A stretch of 64,000 nucleotides of DNA from Cupriavidus plantarum (GCF_905397285.1 NZ_CAJPUX010000003.1:557770-621769), one strand, 5' to 3'; shown: positions 32,857 through 43,017, numbered from the stretch's first letter. The notes: generated from the letters alone by a model not told the origin. Numbers and translations are program-made.

Positions 32857-33360
32857 TCACGCCGTCGTATCGACGTTGTTCCCCACCAAGCTGCCGCTTT
32901 CCTCCTGAATCGCTTCCGCCAGCTTGCCCATGGCTGCCTGCAGTGCGCCTTGCAGCGTGTTCGCCTGCGCCTGAAGGCCGCCCAGTTGGGCCGCTTTGGT
33001 GCGGTCGTCGGTGTTGCTCGACTGGATGCTCTGGATCTGCTGCTGTACCACCGCCAGTTGCTTCTGGATCTGCGCGATCTGTTCCTTGATCGTTTTGATC
33101 GCGACCGAGTCGCTGCTTTCTTCGTCGCTCTGCGCCGCGCCGCCTGCCGAGGTGGCGTTGCCGGAGAGGGAGGGGCCCTGGATGCGCGTGCTGTGGTCGG
33201 CTTCGTTGGTGGTGGTGCCGGCCGAACTCGTGGTCTGGGCGGTGGAATCCGCGTCCGCAGTGGGCGCTGACTTTTCCGCCTGCCGGGCGGAGATGGTGTC
33301 GCGCGGGGTGATTACCTGCGGCGTGATGTTGGCGAGGCTGGTGCCGGAGAGGCCGTTCAT
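32857..33360 (-). CDS. FlxA-like coiled-coil protein (167 aa)
   Basis: A polar protein. Residues 1-75 are Ser/Thr/Ala-rich and probably disordered. Residues about 87-150 are a coiled coil (IKTIKEQIAQIQKQLAVVQQ, LGGLQAQANTLQGALQAA), which resembles FlxA-like proteins; in E. coli FlxA belongs to the flagellar regulon, though its role is unclear. No signal peptide. The ATG at 33360 (MNGLSGTSLANITPQ) is used, and the longer frame to 33417 is rejected because it runs through a less constrained leader. No flagellar genes are near, so the function is open. Confidence 0.65.
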   Translation of the reverse strand: MNGLSGTSLANITPQVITPRDTISARQAEKSAPTADADSTAQTTSSAGTTTNEADHSTRIQGPSLSGNATSAGGAAQSDEESSDSVAIKTIKEQIAQIQKQLAVVQQQIQSIQSSNTDDRTKAAQLGGLQAQANTLQGALQAAMGKLAEAIQEESGSLVGNNVDTTA

Positions 33361-33573
33361 TGTTGTTGTCCTGTCGGAAAAAGAGCCTGACATGGAGAAC
33401 GGCAGCAAATTGCCCAAACTTTAGTGACGAGCCGATGCTCCAATGCAGGGGCCGGGCGTCTGGGAGGCTGCCTCGCGCCCGCATCTGTCACAATCGCGTC
33501 CGTGGCGCCGCTTTCGGGTATTCCGTGAGGTATTCCGTGGCGCGCCGCGCGCTAAACCGATTCGGATCGATTC

Positions 33574-34335
33574 ATGTCTTCTTACCTCGGCTTCGGTGGT
33601 ATCGGCCTGCATGTCATCGTGGCGATCTTCTTCGCCGTGCATGCGGTGCGGACCCACCAGAACATGTACTGGCTGCTGTTGCTGTTCATCTTCCCCGGCC
33701 TCGGCAGCATCGTGTATTTCTTTGCGATCTACCTGCCGGGCCTGCGCCAGACGCGCGGCGCGCGGGCGGCTGGCCGCGCGATTCGGCAGATCGTCGATCC
33801 GAACCGGGCCGTGCGCGAGGCGCGCGACGCGTTCGATCGGGCGCCGACTGTCGACGCCCGGATGCGTCTGGGCGCGGCGCTGCTCGACGCCGGAAACGCC
33901 GCCGAGGCGCTCGAACACTATCAGGCAGCCGCCAATGGGCCGTTTGCGTCCGACCCCGCGTTGCTGCTGGGGCTCGGCCGCGCGCAGTTCGCGACGGGCG
34001 ATCACGCCGCGGCGCGGCAGACGCTGGAGCGGTTGTTCGAGGTCAATCCGATCTCGCGCGAGCAATCGGATCCCACGCTGCTGTATGCGCGCACGCTCGC
34101 CGTGCTCGGTGCCGACGGCACGCGCGCCGCGTTCGAGCAGGCGCTGACGAGCGCGAGCGATGTGGCGGCGCGTTGCCTGTATGCCGACTGGCTCGCCGGG
34201 CAGCCCGATGCGGCAGATCGCGAGCGCGCGAAGTCTCTATACACCGAGATCGTCCACGACGCGCGCCATTGGCCGCGTCATGCCCGCGAGCACAATCGCG
34301 AATGGCTGCAGCGCGCGCAGGCGGCGCTGGGCTAA
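33574..34335 (+). CDS. membrane-anchored TPR protein
   Basis: A 253-aa protein. Residues 1-55 contain two closely spaced hydrophobic segments (HVIVAIFFAVHAV and MYWLLLLFIFPGLGSIVYFFAIYL), resembling the phospholipase-D nuclease N-terminal module, and anchor it in the inner membrane. From about residue 90 on there are helix pairs typical of tetratricopeptide repeats (ARMRLGAALLDAGNAAEALEHYQAA, PALLLGLGRAQFATGDHAAARQTLERL). It is a probable scaffold of unknown partner. ATG at 33574; the next gene starts directly after its stop codon, so they form an operon. Confidence 0.75.
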   Translation: MSSYLGFGGIGLHVIVAIFFAVHAVRTHQNMYWLLLLFIFPGLGSIVYFFAIYLPGLRQTRGARAAGRAIRQIVDPNRAVREARDAFDRAPTVDARMRLGAALLDAGNAAEALEHYQAAANGPFASDPALLLGLGRAQFATGDHAAARQTLERLFEVNPISREQSDPTLLYARTLAVLGADGTRAAFEQALTSASDVAARCLYADWLAGQPDAADRERAKSLYTEIVHDARHWPRHAREHNREWLQRAQAALG

Positions 34336-35250
34336 ATGATTCCACGCGCCGTTGGCGCTTTTCTCCGCAATATGACGCTTCTGAAACGCAAATCGATCGA
34401 GGCGGTGGCCTCCCGCCGTCCGGCGCGGGGCAACCGCGAGTCCCGTCAATCCGGTCACGGCTTCGACGACGAATCCCGCATGACGCCGCGCTTTGCGCCG
34501 GTGACGTTTTCCGAGATGGATGGCGTGCGCTATCTGCATTTCGGGACCGAATGGGTGCAGGGCGCGATGCGCCTGCGCAAGCCCGATGCCATCGAGCTTG
34601 AATATGCGCAGCAGATGATGGCATGGCTGCTGTTCCAGTCGCCATCGGCGGAAGGCTTCCATGTGGCGCAACTCGGGCTCGGCGCCGCGGCCCTGACCAA
34701 GTTCTGCCATCGGTATTTTGGAAAGGCGAAGGTGACGGCGGTCGAGCTGAACCCCGCCGTGATCATTGCCGGCCGCAGCATGTTCGGGCTCCGCGAGGAC
34801 GACGCGCGATTGACGGTGCGCGAGCAGGATGCGTGGGACTTCGTGATGGACGGCGCGAATACCGCCAGCATCGATGCGCTGCAGGTGGATCTCTACGACG
34901 CCACGGCGCGCGGTCCCGTGCTCGACACCACCGCGTTCTACAACGCGTGCCGGCGCGTGCTGAAGGCGCCGGGCGTGATGACGATCAACCTGTTCGGGGA
35001 CCACGAAAGCTTCCCCAAGAATATCGTGCGGATTTGCGACGCGTTCGACAACCGGGTGCTCGTGTTCCCCGAGGTGCATGACGGCAACATCATCGCCATG
35101 GCCTTCAACGGCCCTCGGATCGATGTGTCGTGGGACACGATCGAGGCGCGGGCAGCGGTGGTGGAGGCCACGACCAAACTGCCGGCGAAGGATTGGGTCA
35201 AGAAGCTGCGCGAAGCGAATGCGCGGCAGGAAGGGCGGTTGGTGATTTAA
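34336..35250 (+). CDS. spermidine synthase-like methyltransferase-fold protein
   Basis: A 304-aa protein with a spermidine/spermine synthase domain from about residue 60: VAQLGLGAAALTKFCHRYFG is the nucleotide-binding loop, VTAVELNPAVI the acidic strand end, and DALQVDLYDATARGP the catalytic-type loop. In true polyamine synthases this reads as D-x-x-D-x-x-D-P; here DLYDA lacks the canonical proline arrangement, so polyamine transfer is not assured. The first 45 residues are basic and low in conservation. ATG 34336 abuts the previous stop; ATG 34372 is an alternative. Convergent with the peptide-binding protein. Confidence 0.75.
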   Translation: MIPRAVGAFLRNMTLLKRKSIEAVASRRPARGNRESRQSGHGFDDESRMTPRFAPVTFSEMDGVRYLHFGTEWVQGAMRLRKPDAIELEYAQQMMAWLLFQSPSAEGFHVAQLGLGAAALTKFCHRYFGKAKVTAVELNPAVIIAGRSMFGLREDDARLTVREQDAWDFVMDGANTASIDALQVDLYDATARGPVLDTTAFYNACRRVLKAPGVMTINLFGDHESFPKNIVRICDAFDNRVLVFPEVHDGNIIAMAFNGPRIDVSWDTIEARAAVVEATTKLPAKDWVKKLREANARQEGRLVI

Positions 35251-35283
35251 GCGGGGAGGGCGCCCGCGATGGGCCCCCCTTCC

Positions 35284-36936
35284 TCACTCCTTGTGGAAGA
35301 ACTGCGCCAGCGACCATTCGTCTGTGCGCGCTTCGTACCGAACCCCCTTCCGCATCGCCCACATCGCCAGCTGGCTATGCGAAGGAATGATCGCGTGGTC
35401 ATCGAGCGCGAACCTGGCTGCCGCCCGCGCGTTCTCCTCGCGGGCCTTGTCGCTGCTCACCGTGGTCAACGAGGTCTCGATCAGCTTGTCCAGTTGCGGA
35501 TTGCTGTACTTGCCCCAGTTCCATGTCCCGAACCCCGTCTGCGGGTTAGGCGTCCCCGTGATGGAGCGTAGTGCCACGTCCGCCGCCGCCGAGCCCCAGC
35601 CCAGCATCTGGAACGAGAACTCGCCCTGCCGCGCGCGCGTGAAATACGCCGCCACGGGCATCGTCTCCACCTTCGTCTGAATGCCGATGCGCGTGAGCAT
35701 CGCGGCCGTGGCCTGCGCCACCGCGTTGTCGTTCAGATAGCGGTTGTTCGTCGCATGCAGCGTCAGCCCGAAACCGTTCGGATACCCGGCCGCGGCCAGC
35801 AGCTTCTTCGCGCCTTCGGCATCGTAGGCCTCCGGCTTGGTCCCGGGATGCCCAAAGATCTGCGGCGACACGATCGACGATGCGGGAACGGCCAGCCCCT
35901 CCATGATCCGATTGACGATCGCATCGCGATTGATCGCCTTGCTGATCGCCGCCCGCACGCGCGCATCCTTGAACGGGTTCTTGCCCAACGGCTTGCCAGC
36001 CTTGTCCGTGACGAACGGCGGGTTGTCGCGCGACTGGTCCATCTGCCAGAAGATCGTGCGCCACGATACCTGCTGCTCGATACGGTATTTCGCATCCTTC
36101 TTGAGCCGCGCCACGTCCGCGGCCGGCACCGATTCGATGACGTCCACGTCGCCCGACAGCAGGGCAGCCGTACGCGCGCCGTTGTCGGTCAGGATGCGAA
36201 AGGTCACGCGATCCCAGTCGACCTTCGGTCCCCAGTAATCGGGGTTCCGCTGCATCACGATTTCCTGCCCGCGCGCAAAGCGCACGAACTTGAACGGACC
36301 CGTGCCGATCATCGCCTTGCCCGAGTCGAAGTCCGCCTGAGTCAGCGTGGCGGCTACCGCCTTCGGCATGATGGGCACGCTGTTCAGATCGTTGGCGAGG
36401 TTCGCGTAGTTCTGCACGCTCATCGTCAACCGCACCGTGAGCGCATCGGGCGTGTCGATCTGCTTGATCGGCTTGGTGTAGCTCGTGAAGGTGCCGGGAC
36501 TGTTGACGAGTTTCTCCGGACGTTCCAGCGACGCCTTCACATCGGCGCTCGTGAATGGCGAGCCGTCATGCCATTTCACGTTGGGCCGCAGCTTGATCTC
36601 CCACGTGGTGGGATTGATCGGCTTCCACGAGAGCGCGAGGCCCGGAATGTACCGCGCGTTCTTGTCCATGAACACGAGCGATTCAAACACGTGTAGCGCG
36701 ATCGCATTGTTCGGGCCCGCGTTGTTCCATTGCGGGTCCATCGAGGTGACGTCGGCGGCGAGGCCCACGCGCAGGTCCTCGGCCCTCGCCGCATGCGCGG
36801 GCGCAAGGGTCAACGCCGCGGTGCCCAGCGCGAACGATGCCGCGGCGCCGAGCCGCAGCCATGCGCGGCGCGAAAGGCTTGCGGGCTGGCCGGCATTCGC
36901 GCGGGCCCGGTCGTAGACGCGTTGGTGGATGGTCAT
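35284..36936 (-). CDS. ABC transporter substrate-binding protein (SBP_bac_5, peptide/opine type)
   Basis: A 550-aa periplasmic protein of the oligopeptide/dipeptide-binding (family 5) type. A Tat-like export signal (SRRAWLRLGAAASFALG, residues 21-37) precedes an Ala-rich cleavage region. The mature protein has DPQWNNAGPNNAIALHVFESLVF, WEIKLRPNVKWHDGSPFTSAD, the family signature at about residue 100, and the C-terminal pocket residues. Ligand unknown; peptides, nickel or opines are all possible in the family. The start ATG at 36936 (MTIHQRVYD) has GAGGAG upstream. No permease or ATPase gene is adjacent in this window, so it is an orphan binding protein. Confidence 0.87.
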   Translation of the reverse strand: MTIHQRVYDRARANAGQPASLSRRAWLRLGAAASFALGTAALTLAPAHAARAEDLRVGLAADVTSMDPQWNNAGPNNAIALHVFESLVFMDKNARYIPGLALSWKPINPTTWEIKLRPNVKWHDGSPFTSADVKASLERPEKLVNSPGTFTSYTKPIKQIDTPDALTVRLTMSVQNYANLANDLNSVPIMPKAVAATLTQADFDSGKAMIGTGPFKFVRFARGQEIVMQRNPDYWGPKVDWDRVTFRILTDNGARTAALLSGDVDVIESVPAADVARLKKDAKYRIEQQVSWRTIFWQMDQSRDNPPFVTDKAGKPLGKNPFKDARVRAAISKAINRDAIVNRIMEGLAVPASSIVSPQIFGHPGTKPEAYDAEGAKKLLAAAGYPNGFGLTLHATNNRYLNDNAVAQATAAMLTRIGIQTKVETMPVAAYFTRARQGEFSFQMLGWGSAAADVALRSITGTPNPQTGFGTWNWGKYSNPQLDKLIETSLTTVSSDKAREENARAAARFALDDHAIIPSHSQLAMWAMRKGVRYEARTDEWSLAQFFHKE

Positions 36937-37043
36937 CGGAAGCTCCTCTGCGGTCGTCAACACGGCATTGTGCCGCCAAACTTACATCGGTGCGAGATCG
37001 GACGCGGATTCGCCCGCCCCGGATGCCGGTAAAATCCGCACCC

Positions 37044-37748
37044 ATGTTCGCCAACTCCCGCACCATCGCTTCCGCGCAGACCGATATCCACGATCATCTG
37101 GCCGCGCGCGTCCAACGCCACCTCGCCGAACCGTTCCGCAAGCCGATCGGCGATGCCAGCCGTCATGCCCTGGACGAAGCGCTCGCCGCCTGGCGCGGCG
37201 CGGGAGGTGGGGGCGGCGGAGGCGGCAAGGTGCCGCTGATCCTCGATGCCGGATGCGGTGTCGGCGAGAGCACGCTGCGCCTGGCGCAAGCGTTTCCCGA
37301 CCACTTCGTGATCGGCGTCGATCAATCGGAGAAGCGACTCACCGCGGGCAAGGACTGGTGGGAAGGGGAGATGCCGAAAAACTTCCACTGGGCGCGCGCC
37401 GATCTCGTCGACGTCTGGCGCATGCTCGTGGACGATGCGGTGCCCGTGGCGCGCCACTACGTGCTGTATCCCAATCCATGGCCGAAGATCGGGCATCTGG
37501 GGCGGCGCTGGCAAGGGCACGCGGTGTTTCCCGCGCTGGCGGCGCTGGGCGATTATCTCGAATGCCGCAGCAACTGGAAGATCTATATCGACGAGTTCGC
37601 GGCCGCGCTGGAGATGGTGGGCCGCCCGGCGGTCACGGAACCGTGGCTGCCCACCGTTCCGATGACGCCGTTCGAGCGCAAGTACGGCGCATCAGGCCAC
37701 GATCTGTGGCGCTGCGTGAGCATCCCAACGCGTGCCTCAGTGAAATAA
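37044..37748 (+). CDS. TrmB-like tRNA (guanine-N7)-methyltransferase
   Basis: A 234-aa SAM-dependent methyltransferase related to TrmB, which makes m7G46 in tRNA. SAM motif I is ILDAGCGVGESTLRLA (about residue 69), with GVDQSEKRL at the next acidic strand. The Pro-rich catalytic-type motif appears as YVLYPNPWPKIGH. A run of eight or nine glycines precedes motif I (residues 53-63), likely a slippage-prone linker. The opening differs from standard TrmB, so it may be a paralogue with a different target. ATG at 37044. It overlaps the end of the convergent DUF2863 gene by 12 nt. Confidence 0.75.
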   Translation: MFANSRTIASAQTDIHDHLAARVQRHLAEPFRKPIGDASRHALDEALAAWRGAGGGGGGGGKVPLILDAGCGVGESTLRLAQAFPDHFVIGVDQSEKRLTAGKDWWEGEMPKNFHWARADLVDVWRMLVDDAVPVARHYVLYPNPWPKIGHLGRRWQGHAVFPALAALGDYLECRSNWKIYIDEFAAALEMVGRPAVTEPWLPTVPMTPFERKYGASGHDLWRCVSIPTRASVK

Positions 37749-38939
37749 CGGCTGCTGCGTCGGCGCGTCTTCGGGCAGCTCCGCATGTACGATCTCGCCA
37801 GAGCGATCGGCATAGAGGGGCGTGCCGCAGTCCTCGCAATACTCGGGATCGAACAGGGCGGCATGGCGGAAGATGTCTTCCACGCCCGCGTTGCGCAGTT
37901 CCTCGCAGATCTGCTCGAGCGGATTGCCCTTTTCCTCGGCATCCACTTCGCCAGCCTCGCGGCCATACACCGGCCACACGATGCCGTAGATCACGTCCTT
38001 CTCGCCACGAACCGTGAAGCCGACGCGGTATTCCTCGACCATTTCCTCGCCGAACGACGCCACCACCGCGGCCAGCTGGCCGGCGGGCATGTCAAGCGTG
38101 CCGCTCAGGTAGTTGACGGCCGCGCGCACGGTCAGCGGACGGATGCTCTTGTCGGATTCGCGGCAGGAGAGGAAGAACGCATCGGGCAGCAGCAGCTCGA
38201 ATTCGCAACCCGGCAGCATCATCGCTACCGACGGTTGCACCTGCGTGCGCCATTGCTCGAGGCAGACCGAACGCTCGGCATGGTGTTCCTTGGCGTCTTC
38301 CTGCCAGCGGAACAGGGCGCCTTCGTGCGGGGCCACGACCACGGCCAGCAGGTAGCGCGGATCGGCGAGGATCGGTGCGGTCTCCGGCAGGTCGCGCAGA
38401 TCTACCTTCGGCACGGTGCCGGCCAGCGCGGCGGCGGCCAGCTTGTGCGTGAGCGCGAAGGTGTCGCTATGCGTGCGCGGCAGCTGGTCGATGCTGTAGA
38501 GATACGGCGACAGCGCGACCTTGGTGCCATTGGCCAGTACATGGGCTTGCAGATGCACGGACAGTGTCTGCGCCACGTCGCTCTTGAGCGCGCCCGAGGG
38601 AATCGCGTAACGGGTGTGCGCCAGGATCGGCGCGGCGACCAGCAGCGCGTCGTAGCGCACGCCGTCCGCCTCGAACGTGGCGGACTCCGCCAGCGTCTCG
38701 GCCTGTTCCGCGAGCACGTCCGAGGCATCGGCATTGTGCTTGAACAGGTGTTCGAGCGCCGCGTCGAGCGCGGTCTGGCTGCCGTTCTTCAACAGCCGCC
38801 CGAGGCGCTGAGAGAGACGGCGCTCCCAATAGCCGTCCTCCATGCGGCTGCCCGAGGCGTCGAGCGCCAGTGCATCGGCCACGAGCCGTTCGGCGTCGGG
38901 CGAGAGTCGGGGGGAAGCCTTGGGACGAAAACCTGCCAT
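37737..38939 (-). CDS. DUF2863 family protein
   Basis: A 400-aa cytosolic protein of DUF2863, a family I know mainly from Betaproteobacteria. Its function is unknown. Visible features are an acidic/helical N-terminus, long stretches resembling the family (GVRYDALLVAAPILAHTRY, ALSPYLYSIDQLPRTHSDTF) and a C-terminal CEDCGTPLYADRSGEIVHAE, whose Cys-x-x-Cys pair suggests a metal site. ATG at 38939 is used; the longer frame adds a poorly conserved leader. Convergent with the TrmB-like gene. Confidence 0.82.
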   Translation of the reverse strand: MAGFRPKASPRLSPDAERLVADALALDASGSRMEDGYWERRLSQRLGRLLKNGSQTALDAALEHLFKHNADASDVLAEQAETLAESATFEADGVRYDALLVAAPILAHTRYAIPSGALKSDVAQTLSVHLQAHVLANGTKVALSPYLYSIDQLPRTHSDTFALTHKLAAAALAGTVPKVDLRDLPETAPILADPRYLLAVVVAPHEGALFRWQEDAKEHHAERSVCLEQWRTQVQPSVAMMLPGCEFELLLPDAFFLSCRESDKSIRPLTVRAAVNYLSGTLDMPAGQLAAVVASFGEEMVEEYRVGFTVRGEKDVIYGIVWPVYGREAGEVDAEEKGNPLEQICEELRNAGVEDIFRHAALFDPEYCEDCGTPLYADRSGEIVHAELPEDAPTQQPLFH

Positions 38940-39068
38940 AGATAGAAACCGTCTGTTTTTTGCGTAAAACGGTATTCTACTCGCTGCGTTGATAAAAGAA
39001 GGCCTCACATCGGACCTCCCGTGCATTGGGCGGTCCGGGAAGCGGCCGCACCATGGCAGCCGGCGCGA

Positions 39069-39203
39069 TTATTTCTGCGTGGCGGGCGCGTGGGTCTCGG
39101 TGCCGTGCTGTTCGCCGGCGATGGACACGTCGTCTCCGCCCTTCGTGAGCAAATAGAGCGCGGCGCCCGCGACGACGACGAAGGCGATCACAATCTTGAC
39201 CAT
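39069..39203 (-). CDS. small single-pass membrane protein (44 aa)
   Basis: A short ORF: MVKIVIAFVVVAGAALYLLT followed by KGGDDVSIAGEQHGTETHAPATQK. Residues 3-19 form one transmembrane segment, and the rest is polar. The ATG at 39203 has GGAGA 5 nt upstream, a good ribosome binding site. No family is recognised. It is transcribed on the same strand as, and 180 nt after, acnA's end, with a strong bidirectional terminator between them. Real by RBS and composition, but unverified. Confidence 0.55.
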   Translation of the reverse strand: MVKIVIAFVVVAGAALYLLTKGGDDVSIAGEQHGTETHAPATQK

Positions 39204-39308
39204 GCTGTCTCCTGGCTAATCGTTATGTTGGCAGGAAGCAGTCTGGCAGGGCGGGCTTGCGTGGAACTTACGCGGTGCACCGCGAAGCCTCGGGGAAATC
39301 CCTTAAGA

Positions 39309-39356
39309 AAAATCCCCTTCCCGGGGCCCGTCGCAGGCCCCGGAGAAGGGGATTTT
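39309..39356. terminator. strong bidirectional terminator after acnA
   Basis: AAAATCCCCTTC paired with GAAGGGGATTTT, with an inner stem CCGGGGCC/GGCCCCGG, about 20 bp in all around a CGTCGCA loop. A-tract on one side and T-tract on the other serve both strands. It closes the acnA transcript at 39386. Confidence 0.9.
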
Positions 39357-39385
39357 CAGCCGTTTCAGCGGTCGATGCAGACCGA

Positions 39386-42091
39386 TCAGGCCGCCAGCAG
39401 CTGACGCAGCACGAACGGCAGGATGCCGCCGTGGTTGTAATAGTCCACCTCGATCGGGGTGTCGATGCGCAGCAGCACCGGCACGCGCTGCGTGTCGCCA
39501 TTGGCCCGATGGATCACCAGCACCACATCCTGCTGCGGCTTCAGTTCGCCCTCGATGCCTTCGATATCGAACGTCTCGTTGCCGATGATGCCGAGCGACT
39601 GCGCGCTGTCCGTGCCCTTGAACTGCAGCGGCAGCACGCCCATGCCGACGAGATTCGAACGGTGGATCCGCTCGAAGCTGCGCGCGATCACAGCCTTCAC
39701 GCCCAGCAGCTGCGTCCCCTTCGCCGCCCAGTCGCGCGACGAACCCGTGCCGTACTCTTCGCCGCCGAATACCACCGTGGGCGTGCCCTCGGCGATGTAC
39801 TTCATCGCGGCGTCGTAGATCGACATTTCATCGCCCGTCGGCTGGTGCAGCGTGATGCCGCCTTCCACGCGCGAACCGTCTTCCTTCGGCGGGATCATCA
39901 GGTTCTTGATGCGCACGTTGGCGAACGTGCCACGCATCATCACCTCGTGGTTGCCGCGGCGCGAACCGTAGCTGTTGAAGTCGGCCTTCAGTACGCCGTG
40001 CGACAGCAGGTATTTGCCCGCGGGTGAGGTGTCCTTGATCGAGCCGGCCGGCGAGATATGGTCGGTCGTCACGGAGTCCCCGAACACGCCCAGCGCGCGC
40101 GCGCCGCGCACGCTGGCGCTGGCCGCCTTCGGCTCGATGTCGAAGTCCTGGAAGAACGGCGGCTCGGCGATGTAGGTCGAGTCCGGCCAGTCGTAGACCT
40201 GGCCCGTCGTGCCCTTGATCTTGGCCCACAGCGGGCTAGGGTCCTTGACCTTGCCGTAGTTGTTCTTGAAGACCTTGGCATCCAGCGCGAACTTCAGCAG
40301 GCCGTGGATCTCTTCCGAGGTCGGCCAGATGTCGCCGAGCCATACATCCTGGCCATCCTTGCCCTTGCCCACGGGCTCGGTCATCAGGTCGCGCGTCATC
40401 GTGCCCGCGATCGCGTAGGCGACCACCAGCGGCGGCGAGGCCAGGAAGTTGGCGCGGATGTTCGGGTGGATCCGTGCTTCGAAGTTACGGTTTCCGGACA
40501 ACACGGCCGCGGCCACGAGGTCGTTCTCGACGATGGCCTCGTTCAGCGGCGCGCTCAGGTCGCCCGCGTTGCCGATGCAGGTCGTGCAGCCATAGGCCGT
40601 GACGCCGAAGCCGAGCTGCTCGAGGTACGGCAGCAGCTTGGTCTTGGTCAGGTATTCGGTTACCACGCGGCTGCCCGGGGCCAGCGACGTCTTGATGTGC
40701 GGCGCGACGGTCAGGCCGGCTTCCACGGCCTTCTTGGCCAGCAGGCCGGCGGCCAGCAACACGCTCGGGTTGGACGTGTTCGTGCAAGAGGTGATGGCGG
40801 CGATCAGCACGTCGCCGTTCTTCACGGGAATGCCATCGGAGGTCTCGTACTGCGCGGTCAGTTCCTCGGCCTTCTTGTTGAAACCGTTCTCGGAGACGGG
40901 CTTCGTGAACAGCGAGGCAAAGGTGTTCTTGACGTGGCCGATCTCGATACGGTCCTGCGGACGCTTCGGGCCCGCCAGCGACGGCGCCACGCTGCCCAGG
41001 TCCAGCGTCAGGTTCACGCTGTAGTCGATCTCGCCCGGGCCGGCCACGCCGAACAGTTCCTGTGCGCGGAAGTAGCCTTCGAACGCGGCGATTTCCTCGT
41101 CCGTGCGGCCTGTGCCCTTGAAGTAGTCGATGGTCTTCTCGTCCACCGGGAAGAAGCCCATGGTCGCGCCGTATTCGGGCGCCATGTTGCCGATGGTCGC
41201 GCGGTCCGGCACGGCGATGTTCGCGGTGCCTTCGCCATAGAACTCGACGAACTTGCCGACGACCTTCTCGCGGCGCAGCATTTCGGTGATCGTCAGCACG
41301 AGGTCGGTGGCGGTCACGCCTTCGCGCAGGCGGCCCTTGAGCTCCACGCCCACGACGTCCGGCGTCAGGAAATACACGGGCTGGCCCAGCATGCCGGCCT
41401 CGGCCTCGATGCCGCCCACGCCCCAGCCCACCACGCCGATGCCGTTGATCATGGTCGTGTGGGAGTCGGTGCCCACGAGCGTGTCCGGATAATAGACATC
41501 GCCCTTCTTGTGCACGCCGCGCGCCAGATACTCGAGGTTGACCTGGTGGACGATGCCGAAGCCGGGCTGCACCACGCCGAACGTGTCGAACGCCTGCATG
41601 CCCCACTTCATGAATTGGTAGCGCTCGTTGTTGCGCTGGAACTCGAGCTGCATGTTCAGGTCGAGCGCCTTCTTCTCGCGGAAGTGGTCGATCTGCACCG
41701 AGTGGTCGACCACGAGGTCCACCGGCACCAGCGGCTCGATCTTCTTGGGGTTCTTGCCCATCTTCTCGGCCACGTTACGCATGGCGGCGAGGTCGGCGAG
41801 CAGCGGCACGCCCGTGAAATCCTGCAGCACCACGCGGGCCACGACGAACGGGATCTCGTCCGCGCGGTCGGCGTTGGGCTGCCAGTGAGCCAGTTGCCGC
41901 ACGTGTTCCTCGGTCACCTTCTTGCCGTCGCAATTGCGCAGCACGGACTCGAGCACGAGCCGAATCGACACAGGCAGGCGCTCGATCGCCACGCCGAGCT
42001 CCTTGCCGAGCTGCGGCAGGGAATAGAACTGACCGCTACCGTTGCGGCCGATCTTGAACGACTTCAGGGTATTTTTGAGATTGTGGGGCAT
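39386..42091 (-). CDS. acnA: aconitate hydratase AcnA
   Basis: A 901-aa [4Fe-4S] enzyme interconverting citrate and isocitrate in the TCA cycle. The three cluster cysteines lie in [10 protein letters not shown] (one) and YGCTTCIGN (two). The N-terminal [15 protein letters not shown] and the [17 protein letters not shown] segment match the aconitase A (IRP/AcnA) type, not AcnB, and the length is right. The swivel domain begins at about residue 690. Start ATG at 42091. It is on the same strand as mdh and the CitE-like gene, next in the TCA block. Confidence 0.95.
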   Translation of the reverse strand: MPHNLKNTLKSFKIGRNGSGQFYSLPQLGKELGVAIERLPVSIRLVLESVLRNCDGKKVTEEHVRQLAHWQPNADRADEIPFVVARVVLQDFTGVPLLADLAAMRNVAEKMGKNPKKIEPLVPVDLVVDHSVQIDHFREKKALDLNMQLEFQRNNERYQFMKWGMQAFDTFGVVQPGFGIVHQVNLEYLARGVHKKGDVYYPDTLVGTDSHTTMINGIGVVGWGVGGIEAEAGMLGQPVYFLTPDVVGVELKGRLREGVTATDLVLTITEMLRREKVVGKFVEFYGEGTANIAVPDRATIGNMAPEYGATMGFFPVDEKTIDYFKGTGRTDEEIAAFEGYFRAQELFGVAGPGEIDYSVNLTLDLGSVAPSLAGPKRPQDRIEIGHVKNTFASLFTKPVSENGFNKKAEELTAQYETSDGIPVKNGDVLIAAITSCTNTSNPSVLLAAGLLAKKAVEAGLTVAPHIKTSLAPGSRVVTEYLTKTKLLPYLEQLGFGVTAYGCTTCIGNAGDLSAPLNEAIVENDLVAAAVLSGNRNFEARIHPNIRANFLASPPLVVAYAIAGTMTRDLMTEPVGKGKDGQDVWLGDIWPTSEEIHGLLKFALDAKVFKNNYGKVKDPSPLWAKIKGTTGQVYDWPDSTYIAEPPFFQDFDIEPKAASASVRGARALGVFGDSVTTDHISPAGSIKDTSPAGKYLLSHGVLKADFNSYGSRRGNHEVMMRGTFANVRIKNLMIPPKEDGSRVEGGITLHQPTGDEMSIYDAAMKYIAEGTPTVVFGGEEYGTGSSRDWAAKGTQLLGVKAVIARSFERIHRSNLVGMGVLPLQFKGTDSAQSLGIIGNETFDIEGIEGELKPQQDVVLVIHRANGDTQRVPVLLRIDTPIEVDYYNHGGILPFVLRQLLAA

Positions 42092-42146
42092 TGCCTGACT
42101 CCAATGAATGACTCGGGTACTTCGGCTTCTTGTTCTTCAAAGACCC

Positions 42147-42183
42147 CGATGGGCGCCGGAGGTTCGTCATCCGGCGCCCATCG
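42147..42183. terminator. 13-bp hairpin between the 188-aa gene and acnA
   Basis: CGATGGGCGCCGG and CCGGCGCCCATCG pair perfectly around an 11-nt loop. It lies in the 172-nt gap upstream of acnA, downstream of the 188-aa gene on the minus strand. There is no T-run, so it may be a factor-dependent stop or an mRNA 3' stabiliser. Confidence 0.6.
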
Positions 42184-42263
42184 TCACAGCAGACATTGTG
42201 CGCGAGGCGAAGAAACTCCGCCACGCAGCAACACATCGTATTGCGGGTACTGCGGTACGGCGT

Positions 42264-42830
42264 TTATGGCTTCGGTGCGGCTTGCAGGGTCGCCGGCTGA
42301 GCCTGGGCTTCCGGCTGCGGGGCGGGGGCCGGCGCGGCGGCCGGAGCCGCCAGCAGCGGCGTGGCCACCGGGGCGCGCAGCGCGCCGGCGACGGTCGGCG
42401 CCGCGCCACCGGCCTGCATGTCGGCGTTCTGGCATTCGTCGGCCAGGCGCTGGCCCAGGTTCTTGTTGAACAGCATGGCCTTGCTCGGGATCACGACGAG
42501 GTCGAGGCCGCTGCGGGCGTCGAAGTAACGGTCGGCGCCGGTCACGGTAGCCTGACGGGGCAGGCGGTATTCCTTGGCTTCCCAGTTCACGACGATGACT
42601 TCGTCGCGGCGCATGTCGCCGGAGATGTAGATCGCATGGCCCAGTTCGCATTGCCACTTTTCGCCGTTCGGCGTCGCGGGCACTTCGGCGACCGGGGTCG
42701 CTTTCTTGGCGGACTTCTTGGCGGGCGCTTTCTTGGTCGCGGCCGGTTTCTTGGCGGGTTCCTGAGCCAGCGCCGCACCGGCGGTCAGGGTCATGGCGCC
42801 AATGCAGGCTGCGAGCACGAGGTGTTTCAT
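42264..42830 (-). CDS. exported protein with MliC-like core (188 aa)
   Basis: A signal peptide (MKHLVLAACIGAMTLTAGAALAQ) targets it to the periplasm. Next comes a Lys/Ala-rich, basic linker (PAKKPAATKKAPAKKSAKKA), and then a core of about 80 residues beginning WQCELGHAIYISGD with Cys at about residues 61 and 134 (LADECQN). The core pattern resembles MliC-like lysozyme-inhibitor folds, but the match is weak. The C-terminus is a Pro/Ala-rich tail. Start ATG at 42830. Upstream of acnA on the same strand; the basic linker could bind anionic cell-wall polymers. Confidence 0.55.
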   Translation of the reverse strand: MKHLVLAACIGAMTLTAGAALAQEPAKKPAATKKAPAKKSAKKATPVAEVPATPNGEKWQCELGHAIYISGDMRRDEVIVVNWEAKEYRLPRQATVTGADRYFDARSGLDLVVIPSKAMLFNKNLGQRLADECQNADMQAGGAAPTVAGALRAPVATPLLAAPAAAPAPAPQPEAQAQPATLQAAPKP

Positions 42831-43017
42831 TGCTGGTTCCTTTTCGGATATCAAAATAGTAGACCGCTGAATCGATGGGGCGCGGGGAGTGGCAGTGACT
42901 TTCCGCCGCTATTCTCTACGATTTGCATAGGTCGGCGTAGTACATCATGGGATGGTTACACAATTGCACAGATTCGGATCACATCGCCCTTCGCATGTGC
43001 GCGGCAGCGGTGCCGGA

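Noticed and set aside
40058..42469. 803-codon open frame antisense to acnA
   Set aside because: Long antisense frames are expected in GC-rich DNA with strong third-position bias. Its product is His/Arg/Val-rich without any family motif, and acnA itself is certain.
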